This document shows, in pieces, positions 7,684 to 16,188 of a DNA stretch of 64,000 nt (its first letter is position 1; the number at the start of each line of letters is the position of its first letter). The notes under the pieces are model-generated. The model made no database searches. It was not told the DNA's origin and saw only the letters and a program-made list of their open reading frames with translations. This DNA comes from Clostridium sp. CAG:302 (GTDB lineage: Bacteria > Bacillota_I > Bacilli_A > RF39 > UBA660): the NCBI GenBank assembly GCA_000431795.1, contig FR887368.1:20014-84013 (forward strand), in the 5' to 3' direction. Both the position numbers and the translations under genes were made by a program.

Positions 7684-8754
7684 CTACAACAATTTACAGG
7701 ATTTAACATTAATTGTTTTGTTATCATAATCCACCGTTACTAAAGCATTATATTGTAAAAAGCATCGAGGAACAGCATGTCCGAAATTAATGTTATACAA
7801 TATAGGAACACTACTATTTTTAAATATTTTTTTATAGATTTCCTTATATTCTTCGTAATATATTTCATCCATAGGTTTACCAATTAATAACCCCTTAACA
7901 GAATCCAATATTTTCCTTTTTTTCAATTCTAATAACATTATTTCTAATCTTTCTGGATTAACAATTTCTTCTGAAGTTTCTAAAAACAACACTTTATCTT
8001 TCCATTCTTCTATAGTAGGTAATAAATTATATTTTTCAAATATGACATTTTCCTCATTATATCTTTCCCCAGTTAATATATCATAAATACTATTTATACA
8101 TCCACCGAATAATTTTCCTGTAATAATTCCATGACCATTTAAAGTTTCAAATCCATGAGTTTCAGAGTGACAAACCCTTGATATTCCTAATTGTGTTGCG
8201 TCATAGCTATCTCTATTATCATACCAAACAGGACTAGACTTAATTTCAATTATATCATTATTATTGAAAAATTTAAGAAAATATTCTTTGGTATAATCTA
8301 TCATTTCATTATCAAGCTCCGCAATATCTACTAAGAATGCAGGACCATAAAATGTTGACAAGCCCAATTTATTTAGCATAAAATGATTAACAGTTGTATC
8401 AGAGAAACCAGAAAAAATTTTAGGATTCTTTTTTACACAATTAATAAATTCTTTATCCTCCATTAAATATGGTATTGTCTTATAAGTATCATCTCCACCA
8501 ATTGCAGTAATAATCATCTTAATATCTTTATCTAAAAATGCCTGTTTTAAATCTTGTGCTCGAGATTCTGGATGATTTTTTAAATAATTTACTCCTTTAA
8601 GTGAATTATTCATAAACACAGGGACGAGTCCAAATTGTTTTAATCTTTTCACTCCCAATTCTAATTCATGTGCTACATATAACTCCCCTAAAATACCACT
8701 TGACAACGAAACAATAGCTACTTTATCACCTTTTTTTAAATTAAAATTGCTCAT
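7684..8754 (-). CDS. S66 family serine peptidase, MccF/LdcA type
   Basis: Family members are cytoplasmic carboxypeptidases. LdcA trims L,D-tetrapeptides of murein, and MccF gives immunity to microcin C by cleaving the amide between the aminoacyl group and the nucleotide. At 356 residues the length is typical. The nucleophile serine is visible in SGFSDTTVNH (Ser118), the GGDDTY motif is at residues 86-91, a Glu-rich LFLETSEE segment follows, and the catalytic His is in NFGHAVP (near 326). It is the last gene of the synthetase operon, 9 nt after the HAD gene. In that company I favour a self-immunity role over murein recycling; this is inference. Confidence 0.8.
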   Translation of the reverse strand: MSNFNLKKGDKVAIVSLSSGILGELYVAHELELGVKRLKQFGLVPVFMNNSLKGVNYLKNHPESRAQDLKQAFLDKDIKMIITAIGGDDTYKTIPYLMEDKEFINCVKKNPKIFSGFSDTTVNHFMLNKLGLSTFYGPAFLVDIAELDNEMIDYTKEYFLKFFNNNDIIEIKSSPVWYDNRDSYDATQLGISRVCHSETHGFETLNGHGIITGKLFGGCINSIYDILTGERYNEENVIFEKYNLLPTIEEWKDKVLFLETSEEIVNPERLEIMLLELKKRKILDSVKGLLIGKPMDEIYYEEYKEIYKKIFKNSSVPILYNINFGHAVPRCFLQYNALVTVDYDNKTINVKSCKLL

Positions 8755-8763
8755 AAGTGCCTC

Positions 8764-9435
8764 TTAAACATTTAATATTTTTTTTGCAAAATCTTCAACC
8801 GAATTAAATTCTATACATCTAGTATCAAAGAATTTAACTAAAGTATATTCGTCAACTTTTACAATTTTTAATTTTGCAGATAAAGCAGCTTCAATTCCCC
8901 TTTTTGAATCTTCTATAGCTAAGGCTTCTTCTGCATTTTTGTTTAATACGTTTAATGCTTTTAAATAAGCATCACCACTTGGCTTCAAATTGTCAACATC
9001 TTCCCTAGCTATAATACAATCAAATAAATCATATATATTTAATTTTTCAATCAATGTGCAAAGATATCTACGCATGCAAGTAGTAACTAAGCCTAAAGTG
9101 AAGCCACTGTTTTTCAATCTTTTTAAACATTCTACTTTTTCTTTTGTTTCATTAGACATTACTGCTTCTGTAAATTTAGCTGTGTAACAAGAAAAAACTT
9201 CTTTCATTATTTTTTCATTTGAAACGTTTTTTAATATTTCATAATCATTTCTTAAAGTGTCAAGTAACGTAGCATTTTTATCTAATTCGCATTCTTTATA
9301 TATTTTTTCATCAATTTTTATTTTATATTTATTTAGTAATACTTCATAAAAGGACATATAGAATTCTTTTTCAGTATTAATTAACGTTCCATCCAAATCA
9401 AAAAGCAATGTGTTTATATTTTTAAAATTATTCAT
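8764..9435 (-). CDS. HAD superfamily phosphatase (subfamily IA)
   Basis: The 223-residue enzyme has the nucleophile motif DLDGTLINTE at residues 13-22, motif II VTTC, a motif III lysine in KPSGDAYLKAL, and motif IV IEDSKRGIEAA. A helical cap lies between motifs I and II, as in phosphoglycolate phosphatase or beta-phosphoglucomutase relatives. The substrate is probably a small phosphorylated metabolite and cannot be named. The gene starts one base after the GlyRS stop and ends 9 nt before the S66 peptidase, so all three are co-transcribed. It may process or detoxify a phosphorylated product of the cluster. Confidence 0.85.
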   Translation of the reverse strand: MNNFKNINTLLFDLDGTLINTEKEFYMSFYEVLLNKYKIKIDEKIYKECELDKNATLLDTLRNDYEILKNVSNEKIMKEVFSCYTAKFTEAVMSNETKEKVECLKRLKNSGFTLGLVTTCMRRYLCTLIEKLNIYDLFDCIIAREDVDNLKPSGDAYLKALNVLNKNAEEALAIEDSKRGIEAALSAKLKIVKVDEYTLVKFFDTRCIEFNSVEDFAKKILNV

Positions 9436-9436
9436 T

Positions 9437-10807
9437 TTAAAATTCGATTCTTTCTCTAATATAATTTTTTACATCATCAACATTTAAAGTAATTTGTTCC
9501 ATATTATCGCGATCTCTAATTGTTACTAAATTATTATTTAATGTTTCATCATCAATTGTAATACACCATGGTGTTCCCATTGCATCTTCTCTTCTATATC
9601 TTTTACCAATTGTACCGCTATCATCATAATCACACATAAAATGTTTTCTTAATGAATTATATATTTTTCTTGCTATTTCACTATGACGTTTTTTAATTAA
9701 AGGTAACACTGCTACTTTATATGGAGCGATTGCCGGATGAAAACTCATTACTTCTCTAATTTCTCCATTTTCTAGTTTTTCTTTTCTATAATTGTTAAAT
9801 AATAACGCTAATGTTAATCTGTCAGCACCAACAGTTGACTCAATAATATATGGTATAAATTTTTCTTTTGTTTCATCATCTACTGCAAACATTTTTTCTC
9901 CACTATATTCTTGATGTCTAGACAAATCATAGTCCGTTCTATTGTGCGTACCATTTATTTCTCCCCAGCCAAATGGAAATTTATAATCTATATCACACGC
10001 TTCTTTAGCATAATGTGCTAATTTTTCATGTGGATGATATCTTAAGTCATCTTCAGTAATACCTAAATCAATAAAATACTGTTTGGCATATTCTTTGAAC
10101 TCCTCATATAACTCATGATCTGTTCCAGGCTTACAAAATGTTTGAAATTCCATTTGTTCAAATTCAATTGTTCTAAAAGTAAAATTTCCTGGAGTAATTT
10201 CATTTCTAAAAGCTTTCCCAACTTGACCAATTGAAAATGGCAAATTACTTCTTGTTGTTCTTCTAACATTTAAATAGTTTACATATTCCCCCTGGGCATT
10301 TTCAGGGCGCAAATATATAGTATTTTGTTTTTCTTCAACAACACCACGATTAGTTTTAAACATCAAATTAAATTCTCTAAGTGGTGTAAAGTTACTTTTG
10401 CCACACTTCGGACATGGAACGCAATTTTTATTTATATAATTCATCATTTCTTCTTCCGTCATGGCATCAACATCTAATTCGGGATTATATTCACTAATTA
10501 AATTATCAACCCTATGTCTCATTTTACAATTTTTACAATCAATTAATGGGTCACTAAAAGATTGAACATGTCCAGATGCTTCCCAAACTCTAGGATGCAT
10601 TAAAATTGCAGCATCAACTTCATATGCATCGTCCCTTTCTTGAATAAATCTTTTTTTCCAAGTCTTTTTAATATTATCTTTTAACAAACTTCCCAAAGGA
10701 CCATAATCCCATGTATTTGCAAGGCCACCATATATTTCACTTCCTTGATAAATAAAACCATATTGTTTACAAATATTCACCATATCTTTCATTGTTATTT
10801 CTTCCAT
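9437..10807 (-). CDS. glyS: Glycine--tRNA ligase, alpha2 type, copy 1
   Basis: A complete 456-residue class II GlyRS. It begins with the family-specific YGFIYQGSEIYGGLANTWDY and has the paired-cysteine insert (CKNCK, CPKCGKSNF). Motif 2 reads GKAFRNEITPGNFTFRTIEF, motif 3 has ESTVGADR, and a C-terminal anticodon-binding domain starts at YKVAVLPL. All key residues look intact. A second complete GlyRS is encoded three genes upstream in the same operon. The 75-bp gap before this gene contains TATAAT at about 10.83 kb, so this copy may also be expressed independently. Either copy could be the housekeeping enzyme. Confidence 0.93.
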   Translation of the reverse strand: MEEITMKDMVNICKQYGFIYQGSEIYGGLANTWDYGPLGSLLKDNIKKTWKKRFIQERDDAYEVDAAILMHPRVWEASGHVQSFSDPLIDCKNCKMRHRVDNLISEYNPELDVDAMTEEEMMNYINKNCVPCPKCGKSNFTPLREFNLMFKTNRGVVEEKQNTIYLRPENAQGEYVNYLNVRRTTRSNLPFSIGQVGKAFRNEITPGNFTFRTIEFEQMEFQTFCKPGTDHELYEEFKEYAKQYFIDLGITEDDLRYHPHEKLAHYAKEACDIDYKFPFGWGEINGTHNRTDYDLSRHQEYSGEKMFAVDDETKEKFIPYIIESTVGADRLTLALLFNNYRKEKLENGEIREVMSFHPAIAPYKVAVLPLIKKRHSEIARKIYNSLRKHFMCDYDDSGTIGKRYRREDAMGTPWCITIDDETLNNNLVTIRDRDNMEQITLNVDDVKNYIRERIEF

Positions 10808-10881
10808 ATTTTATTTCTCCAATCTTAAATTATTATACTATATATTTTAACATATTTTTGCTTTTTTTACAAGACTCACTT

Positions 10882-11727
10882 TTATATTTTTGAAGCTAAG
10901 ATAAAAGACATAAAAGAATATTTCATTCTTACCTCATGATTAAAACTTAATTCAACTTTTACTAAATCATCAATATCTTTAGCTTTAAAATTAACATTTG
11001 GAAATTTCGAACCAAGATTGATATTTAAATCCATTAATTTATTTTTTAATAATTTTATTATTTCAGAATTGTTTTTTGTATCTTCTTCAAAAAAATTTTT
11101 TTCCGATAAAAACAACTGGAATCCATCTTCAACTAATATTTTTAAATTATGTTTTTTTAATAAGTTTCTTAAATCTTCATTATTAAACTTATTATGTTTT
11201 TCTTCATATTCTTTACTGTTCTTATTTGACCAAGAAACATAATTTTTAAAGATTTCTGATTCTTGATTTGGTATAGCTATCAAAATATATTTATTGCTTA
11301 GTTCTATACACTTCTCAACAAATTCATCCATTTGTTGAGAAGTAAAGTGTTCTATTACGCCCAAGCTTAATACCAAATCGTATTTATCTACACATTCAAA
11401 TAGATTGCCACAAATATATTCTATTGATACATTCAAATCTTTAGATATTATCCTACCATATTTTGTGGCTGTGGGTGAAATATCTATTGCGTGTAATTTT
11501 AAATCGTTTTTTTTATTATGTAGAGCAATAGAAAATGCAGCACTTCCTGCGCCTACTTCAATCGTAGTTTTTACATCATTAAGATATTTTTTTATCAAAT
11601 TTATTGCCGAATAATTGCCTGCCCATCGTGCCGGCTGCCATTCATAGTATTTAATATCTTTAGCATATGTTAAAGAATTATAGATTCGTAATTGTTCATT
11701 CCAGTATTCTTTTTCTATATCCATCAT
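10882..11727 (-). CDS. Class I SAM-dependent methyltransferase
   Basis: The 281-residue protein has the SAM-binding motif I TTIEVGAGSAAFS around residues 54-66, the acidic motif II in LHAIDISPTA, and the post-I signal DLVLSLGVIEHF characteristic of small-molecule O/N-methyltransferases. The N-terminal YYEWQPARWAGNYSAI may form the substrate lid. The C-terminal third is unique. The start lies 4 nt after the amidohydrolase stop, so translation is probably coupled. Its substrate is presumably an intermediate of the cluster. Confidence 0.85.
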   Translation of the reverse strand: MMDIEKEYWNEQLRIYNSLTYAKDIKYYEWQPARWAGNYSAINLIKKYLNDVKTTIEVGAGSAAFSIALHNKKNDLKLHAIDISPTATKYGRIISKDLNVSIEYICGNLFECVDKYDLVLSLGVIEHFTSQQMDEFVEKCIELSNKYILIAIPNQESEIFKNYVSWSNKNSKEYEEKHNKFNNEDLRNLLKKHNLKILVEDGFQLFLSEKNFFEEDTKNNSEIIKLLKNKLMDLNINLGSKFPNVNFKAKDIDDLVKVELSFNHEVRMKYSFMSFILASKI

Positions 11728-11731
11728 AACC

Positions 11732-12709
11732 TCACAAATTAAAGAATCTTTCTGAATTCTTTTTTAATACTTTTTCTTTATTATTCTTTGATAATTTTAA
11801 TTTATTTAACCTATTTAACTGTTCATCATCATAAGTATATGTTACTCTATCAGTATAGTTCCAATTATAATCTAAATCAAATGCCATCATTTCAATATCA
11901 AACATATTAAATAAAGTTTCCAAATAATTATCTGTTTTAACCATTAGTCTCTCAGGTTCATTTGTTAATAATATGTCTGGAGAAATGCCGGTCAAAAATT
12001 GTCCATTATTATCTTTCATAATTCTACTACATTCGCTTGACAATCTACAGCCATGAACTAAATATCCTTTAATATCATTTTTGACTAATAGTTTTAACCA
12101 GTTTATTGGATTATTTTCACTATACAAATAATCAATCGGCGTTTTAGGATTTTTCACAAAATCTGTATGAATCACAAGGGGAACACCACTTTTTTTTAAC
12201 AATGATAAGATATCTTGATTTACTCTATTTAAATCATAAAGTCCAGTTGAAACTCCATGCACCTTCAAGCCTTTAATATTTAATGATAATAATTCCTCAA
12301 TGTAATCAGGAGTATCAAAATATAAACTGATAGCTGGTATAAATTCTGCAGATATTTCACCTTTTAAATTTTTTAAATATCTAAAAATTTTTACATTAAC
12401 TTCCATATAAGGATTTTTTGACATTTCGCCTTTTATTATCTTTCCATTATTAATTACTTCACTAAAATATCTATATTTGCCATTAACATATTCCCATAAA
12501 TAGTATACTTTTGTAAAATGTCTTATTTTATCAATAATCATAGGTGATGTACATGGAGCAAAAAGAACCTTTTCAACAGAATTTTTTTTTGCTAATCGTT
12601 GATACTCCGAAAATGTCGGAAGATACGGCATCATTATATTTTTACCTACAATTTCTTCATCATTTTCATAACCGATATGTGAATGGCTATCTATCGCTTT
12701 AATTTCCAT
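11732..12709 (-). CDS. Amidohydrolase-fold metal-dependent hydrolase
   Basis: The 325-residue TIM-barrel protein opens with the metal-binding IDSHSHIG (HxH at residues 9-11). It has a later GLKVHGVSTG strand, VIHTD (third metal histidine) and LVHGC. Acidic residues near FDLDYNW probably complete the site. It resembles the amidohydrolase-2/TatD-like groups, which hydrolyse or decarboxylate small molecules. The exact reaction is unknown. It sits between GlyRS copy 2 and the methyltransferase with gaps of 19 and 4 nt, which is operon spacing. Confidence 0.75.
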   Translation of the reverse strand: MEIKAIDSHSHIGYENDEEIVGKNIMMPYLPTFSEYQRLAKKNSVEKVLFAPCTSPMIIDKIRHFTKVYYLWEYVNGKYRYFSEVINNGKIIKGEMSKNPYMEVNVKIFRYLKNLKGEISAEFIPAISLYFDTPDYIEELLSLNIKGLKVHGVSTGLYDLNRVNQDILSLLKKSGVPLVIHTDFVKNPKTPIDYLYSENNPINWLKLLVKNDIKGYLVHGCRLSSECSRIMKDNNGQFLTGISPDILLTNEPERLMVKTDNYLETLFNMFDIEMMAFDLDYNWNYTDRVTYTYDDEQLNRLNKLKLSKNNKEKVLKKNSERFFNL

Positions 12710-12728
12710 TGTTATTTTTCCCTTCCGT

Positions 12729-14111
12729 TTATTTTCTAACTAACTTTCTTTTTAATACGTCTTCAACTTGCCCGGTTGAAATTTTTATCTGCTCTCTTGT
12801 GTCTCTGTCTCTAATTGTTAGCATTCCGTTCTCAAGTGTATCATTATCTATGCAAATTGAATAAGGAGTTCCAATCGCATCACTATTTTTATATCTTTTA
12901 CCAATATTACCTTTATCGTCATAATAAGCCATCATCTCTTCTCGTAATTCTCTATATATATTCATTGCCAATTCTGAATGGGCTTTCTTTTCTAAAGGTA
13001 ATACACTTACTTTCATTGGTGATATTGATTTATCTAAACTTAAAACAAATCTTTCTTTTCCATTTTCATCTACAAATTTATGAAGAGATTCACACAACAA
13101 AGCCAATATTGTTCTGTCTAAACCATAAGTTGATTCAATAATATAAGGAATATACTTTTCTTGAGTATATGGATCAAAATATTCCATTTTTTTACCGCTA
13201 TATTCTTGATGTCTTGATAAATCAAAATCAGTTCTATTATGTGTACCATTTATTTCGCCCCAACCAAATGGAAATAAATACTCTATATCACAAGCCTCTT
13301 TTGCATAATGAGCTAATTTTTCGTGATCCTTAAAGCGTAATTTATTATCAGGCAAGCCTAGACTTTCAAAAAACTTTTTACCATATTCTTTATAATATTC
13401 GTAAAGCTCATGATCAATTCCGGGCTTACAAAATGTTTGATATTCCATTTGCTCAAATTCAATGGTTCTAAATGTAAAATTTCCTGGAGTAATTTCATTT
13501 CTAAAGGCTTTTCCTATTTGCCCAATCGAAAAAGGTAATTTTGTATGCATACTTCTTAAAACATTTAAATAATTAACGTATTCGCCTTGAGCATTTTCAG
13601 GTCGCAAATATATTGTATTTTGATTACCTGTAGTTACTCCTCGCTGTGTTTGAAACATTAAATTAAAATTTCTTAAAGAAGTAAAATTACTTTTTCCACA
13701 TTTTGGGCAAGGAACCTTATTGTCGTATATATATTTCATCATTTCATCTTCTGTCATAGTGTCAACATCAATTAAAGAATTATAACCACTTATTAGGTTA
13801 TCCACTCTATGCCTAGTTTTGCATTCTTTACAATCAATTAGTGGATCACTAAACGATTGCACATGACCAGAAGCTTCCCATACCCTAGGGTTCATTAAAA
13901 TATCTGCATCTATTTCAAAAGCATTATCATGATTTTGAATAAAATAATATCTCCATGCATCTTTAATATTGTTTTTTAATCTTATTCCTAAAGGGCCATA
14001 ATCCCATGTATTCGCTAAGCCTCCATATATTTCGCTCCCTGGAAATATGAATCCATATTGTTGCGCAAATTTTACAATTTCACTCATAGTCATTTGTTTG
14101 TTATTTTCCAT
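12729..14111 (-). CDS. Glycine--tRNA ligase, alpha2 type, copy 2
   Basis: A complete 460-residue paralogue of the GlyRS at 9437-10807. It has the same landmarks: YGFIFPGSEIYGGLANTWDY, cysteine pairs, motif 2 RNEITPGNFTFRTIEFEQME, motif 3 ESTYGLDR, and the anticodon domain at MKVSVLPLEKKAHSELA. It differs from copy 1 at many positions, including the motif 3 neighbourhood (YGLDRTILALL against VGADRLTLALL), so it is not an assembly duplicate. I start it at 14111, where AAGGAGG is correctly spaced. A 25-residue upstream extension of the frame lies inside the preceding gene. The start overlaps the AlaRS-like stop. It is a candidate inhibitor-resistant copy or a glycyl-adenylate source. Confidence 0.9.
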   Translation of the reverse strand: MENNKQMTMSEIVKFAQQYGFIFPGSEIYGGLANTWDYGPLGIRLKNNIKDAWRYYFIQNHDNAFEIDADILMNPRVWEASGHVQSFSDPLIDCKECKTRHRVDNLISGYNSLIDVDTMTEDEMMKYIYDNKVPCPKCGKSNFTSLRNFNLMFQTQRGVTTGNQNTIYLRPENAQGEYVNYLNVLRSMHTKLPFSIGQIGKAFRNEITPGNFTFRTIEFEQMEYQTFCKPGIDHELYEYYKEYGKKFFESLGLPDNKLRFKDHEKLAHYAKEACDIEYLFPFGWGEINGTHNRTDFDLSRHQEYSGKKMEYFDPYTQEKYIPYIIESTYGLDRTILALLCESLHKFVDENGKERFVLSLDKSISPMKVSVLPLEKKAHSELAMNIYRELREEMMAYYDDKGNIGKRYKNSDAIGTPYSICIDNDTLENGMLTIRDRDTREQIKISTGQVEDVLKRKLVRK

Positions 14112-15081
14112 TTCTAAAGCCTCCTTGTAACAACAATCTCCTAACATTAGTATCGATTTTTTGTTTTTCATTTTTGCTATATTCAACCTGAATATACATT
14201 TTTATCATATCTAATAATTCATCATTAGACATTTTTTTTATTTCAGCCCAATACTTTAATGCTCTTAAGTATTTTCGATAAATGTATTGAGGGCTTCTAC
14301 TATTAATTAAACTAGCATTTTCATAAGCAAGATGTGAAACCACAGATAAACAATCCAAAAATTTATAGTCCGAGTCATCAACCGGATGATAAACATCAAC
14401 AATACTCGATGCTTCAATGCTATTAGATAATCCTAACTTTCTCATTAACATAGCATTTACTCCAATGGCACACTCAACACCAAATTTTTCGTTTGGTGAC
14501 TCTATAATTATAATATTCCCAATATCTTTATATTCTGAATCTTTACAATTTCTTATAGCAATATTTAAATTTCTTCCATAAATACCAAACTCCTGTAATC
14601 CATATTTATGTCTATAGTATTTTTCTTCTCTTGAATCAATTTCTACAACTACTCTACCATCAAGATTTTTTAGAGATTTCATCAAATCATTATCTTTCCC
14701 CGAAACTCGAACCATAATATCATAATAATCAATGTTCAAAAATTTATTTAAAAAGTCTATTATATCAAATACAAGTTTATCAAGTTTGTTATAATTAACT
14801 AAAACTCCACTGGCATCAAAATAACTATACCATTCCATTTTTTCAGGAATTAAGAGCCTTTTTATTCCTCTAGTTCTTATGGCACGTTGGAAAAGGAATT
14901 CTCCTTCAGTACTTACTTCATGATTCAACAGCTTTGGTTTCAACACACTAATTGTTGAACCAATAAGCACAACGCTAGGGTCAACTCCCGAAGTAATTTT
15001 TACACTAGAATTTTGTTTGTAACCTTTTGATAATAAATAATTTCCATAATCTTTTTTTAAACTTTCTATTTCACTTTTCAT
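14101..15081 (-). CDS. Alanyl-tRNA synthetase-like catalytic-domain protein
   Basis: The 326-residue protein resembles the N-terminal half of AlaRS. SKGYKQNSSVKITSGVDPSVVL aligns with the DPTLLFTNAG region, FQRAIRTRG with the motif 2 area, and SPQYIYRKYLRAL with the conserved GRGYVLRRIIRRA helix. The editing, tRNA-recognition and C-Ala parts of real AlaRS (about 870 residues) are absent, and several motif positions are divergent. It may therefore activate an amino acid for transfer to a small molecule, or may not activate one at all. The start at 15081 is chosen for its TGGAG site, 14 nt after the previous stop. It overlaps the next gene. Another class II relative is possible. Confidence 0.5.
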   Translation of the reverse strand: MKSEIESLKKDYGNYLLSKGYKQNSSVKITSGVDPSVVLIGSTISVLKPKLLNHEVSTEGEFLFQRAIRTRGIKRLLIPEKMEWYSYFDASGVLVNYNKLDKLVFDIIDFLNKFLNIDYYDIMVRVSGKDNDLMKSLKNLDGRVVVEIDSREEKYYRHKYGLQEFGIYGRNLNIAIRNCKDSEYKDIGNIIIIESPNEKFGVECAIGVNAMLMRKLGLSNSIEASSIVDVYHPVDDSDYKFLDCLSVVSHLAYENASLINSRSPQYIYRKYLRALKYWAEIKKMSNDELLDMIKMYIQVEYSKNEKQKIDTNVRRLLLQGGFRNGK

Positions 15082-15094
15082 TTTTAACTCCAAT

Positions 15095-16126
15095 TTATGG
15101 TAATATATTTTCCCCATTGAATCTTAAACAAATTTGCATATTTCTGATATCGTCGCATTTTAAAACCCACATAAAGAATCGTTCAGTTCCCATGCCAAAT
15201 CCTGAAGTTTTTAATGGTTTTATCTTCTTCATATTTAAATACCATTCATACTCTTGAGTATCAACTTCATGATACTTTAGTGATTCAAGTAATTCTTCAT
15301 AGTTTTCATGTCTCTCTCCGCATCCTACAGTCTCTCCAATTCCCATTAAAAGATCGGCATTTTTTGTAGTTCCTTTATTTTTCTTATCAAACTTTTGATA
15401 AAATGGTACAGCTAGGATATCATAATTTGTTACCCACACTATTCCATTATACAGATTCATTATTTCTTTTTCTCCTTCTCTTGTTATATTTCTCCATCCA
15501 TCATTATACTCAATATATTTCTCAATATTATTATTATGAAGTTCTTTTAATTTAGCTTCTGCTTCATTGAAGGTAATTCTTGGAAAATTTCCTTTAAAAT
15601 TTGCCATATATTCTATGTGTGAAATATCTCCTATTAATTCCTTAATTTCATTCCCAAGTTGTTTTATTATTGCTTTAGATAAGTGCTTAATATATTTTTC
15701 TATCAAATTCATAACATCATCTAAGTCACCAATTATCTCTGCTTCACTATGATAAAATTGGCATAAATGTCTCTCATCTGCTTTTTCCCCTCTAAAAGAT
15801 GGCATAATGTAATACACTCCTCTATCAGTTAATCTACAGCCATATTCTAATAAAAATTGCATTGAATCTGCTAGATAAGTATCTACTCCCTCAAGCTTAA
15901 CTTTTACTGGTAATGAATCACTTCCTCTACCCATCGGACTCGAAATAGAGCCTGTAGTTATTGGTAAATGAATTGTCAATATATTTCTTTTCTGATAGAA
16001 TTTCATAGTTTCTACTGATAATAGATTTTCAAGTTTTACTAACAATTTATACCATGGTTCATCTAATGCCTTAATATAATGACTTTTACCATCTTTCCAA
16101 GTGTTTGGTACATAACCTTGTTTCAT
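15095..16126 (-). CDS. AsnRS-like class II amino acid ligase without anticodon domain
   Basis: The 343-residue protein is a class IIb catalytic core of the Asn/Asp/Lys type. Motif 1 lies around SSPMGRGSDS, YLADSMQFLLEYG corresponds to the amino-acid pocket, motif 2 is FRGEKADERHL (residues 111-121), PRITFNEA is present, and motif 3 is GFGMGTERFF near 309. The OB-fold anticodon domain of true AsnRS (about 430-460 residues) is missing. Archaeal AsnRS paralogues lacking this domain synthesise asparagine, so tRNA-independent amino-acid activation is plausible. The start at 16126 follows AAGGAG; an upstream TTG would place the ribosome site inside the gene. It is the first gene of the operon. Confidence 0.75.
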   Translation of the reverse strand: MKQGYVPNTWKDGKSHYIKALDEPWYKLLVKLENLLSVETMKFYQKRNILTIHLPITTGSISSPMGRGSDSLPVKVKLEGVDTYLADSMQFLLEYGCRLTDRGVYYIMPSFRGEKADERHLCQFYHSEAEIIGDLDDVMNLIEKYIKHLSKAIIKQLGNEIKELIGDISHIEYMANFKGNFPRITFNEAEAKLKELHNNNIEKYIEYNDGWRNITREGEKEIMNLYNGIVWVTNYDILAVPFYQKFDKKNKGTTKNADLLMGIGETVGCGERHENYEELLESLKYHEVDTQEYEWYLNMKKIKPLKTSGFGMGTERFFMWVLKCDDIRNMQICLRFNGENILP

Positions 16127-16161
16127 TTTTTTCTCCTTTCCTAACAATATTTAGTTTTTTT

Positions 16162-16182
16162 ATGAGTTCCCTATAAACTCAT
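16162..16182 (-). other. Hairpin between rsh and the synthetase operon
   Basis: Stem ATGAGTT / AACTCAT with a 7-nt loop. On the minus strand it is followed by an A-run, not a U-run, so it is not a standard terminator for rsh. Read-through from rsh into the operon is therefore possible. Confidence 0.4.
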
Positions 16183-16188
16183 ATTACA

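Noticed and set aside
10063..10269. Minus-strand 68-residue frame inside GlyRS copy 1
   Set aside because: It is an out-of-frame shadow of the conserved gene on the same strand.
10808..10881. T-box leader ahead of GlyRS copy 1
   Set aside because: The gap is too short and contains no AGGGTGGNACCGCG-type antiterminator. The same holds upstream of the operon at 16.15 kb.
12815..13141. Plus-strand 108-residue open frame opposite GlyRS copy 2
   Set aside because: It lies wholly inside a conserved gene on the other strand, has no ribosome binding site and has a low-complexity hydrophobic composition.
9437..14111. Two GlyRS genes as an assembly duplication
   Set aside because: The proteins differ at many positions and the flanking genes are different, so both copies are real.
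16162..16182. Terminator between rsh and the synthetase operon
   Set aside because: On the transcribed strand the stem is followed by A, not U, residues.
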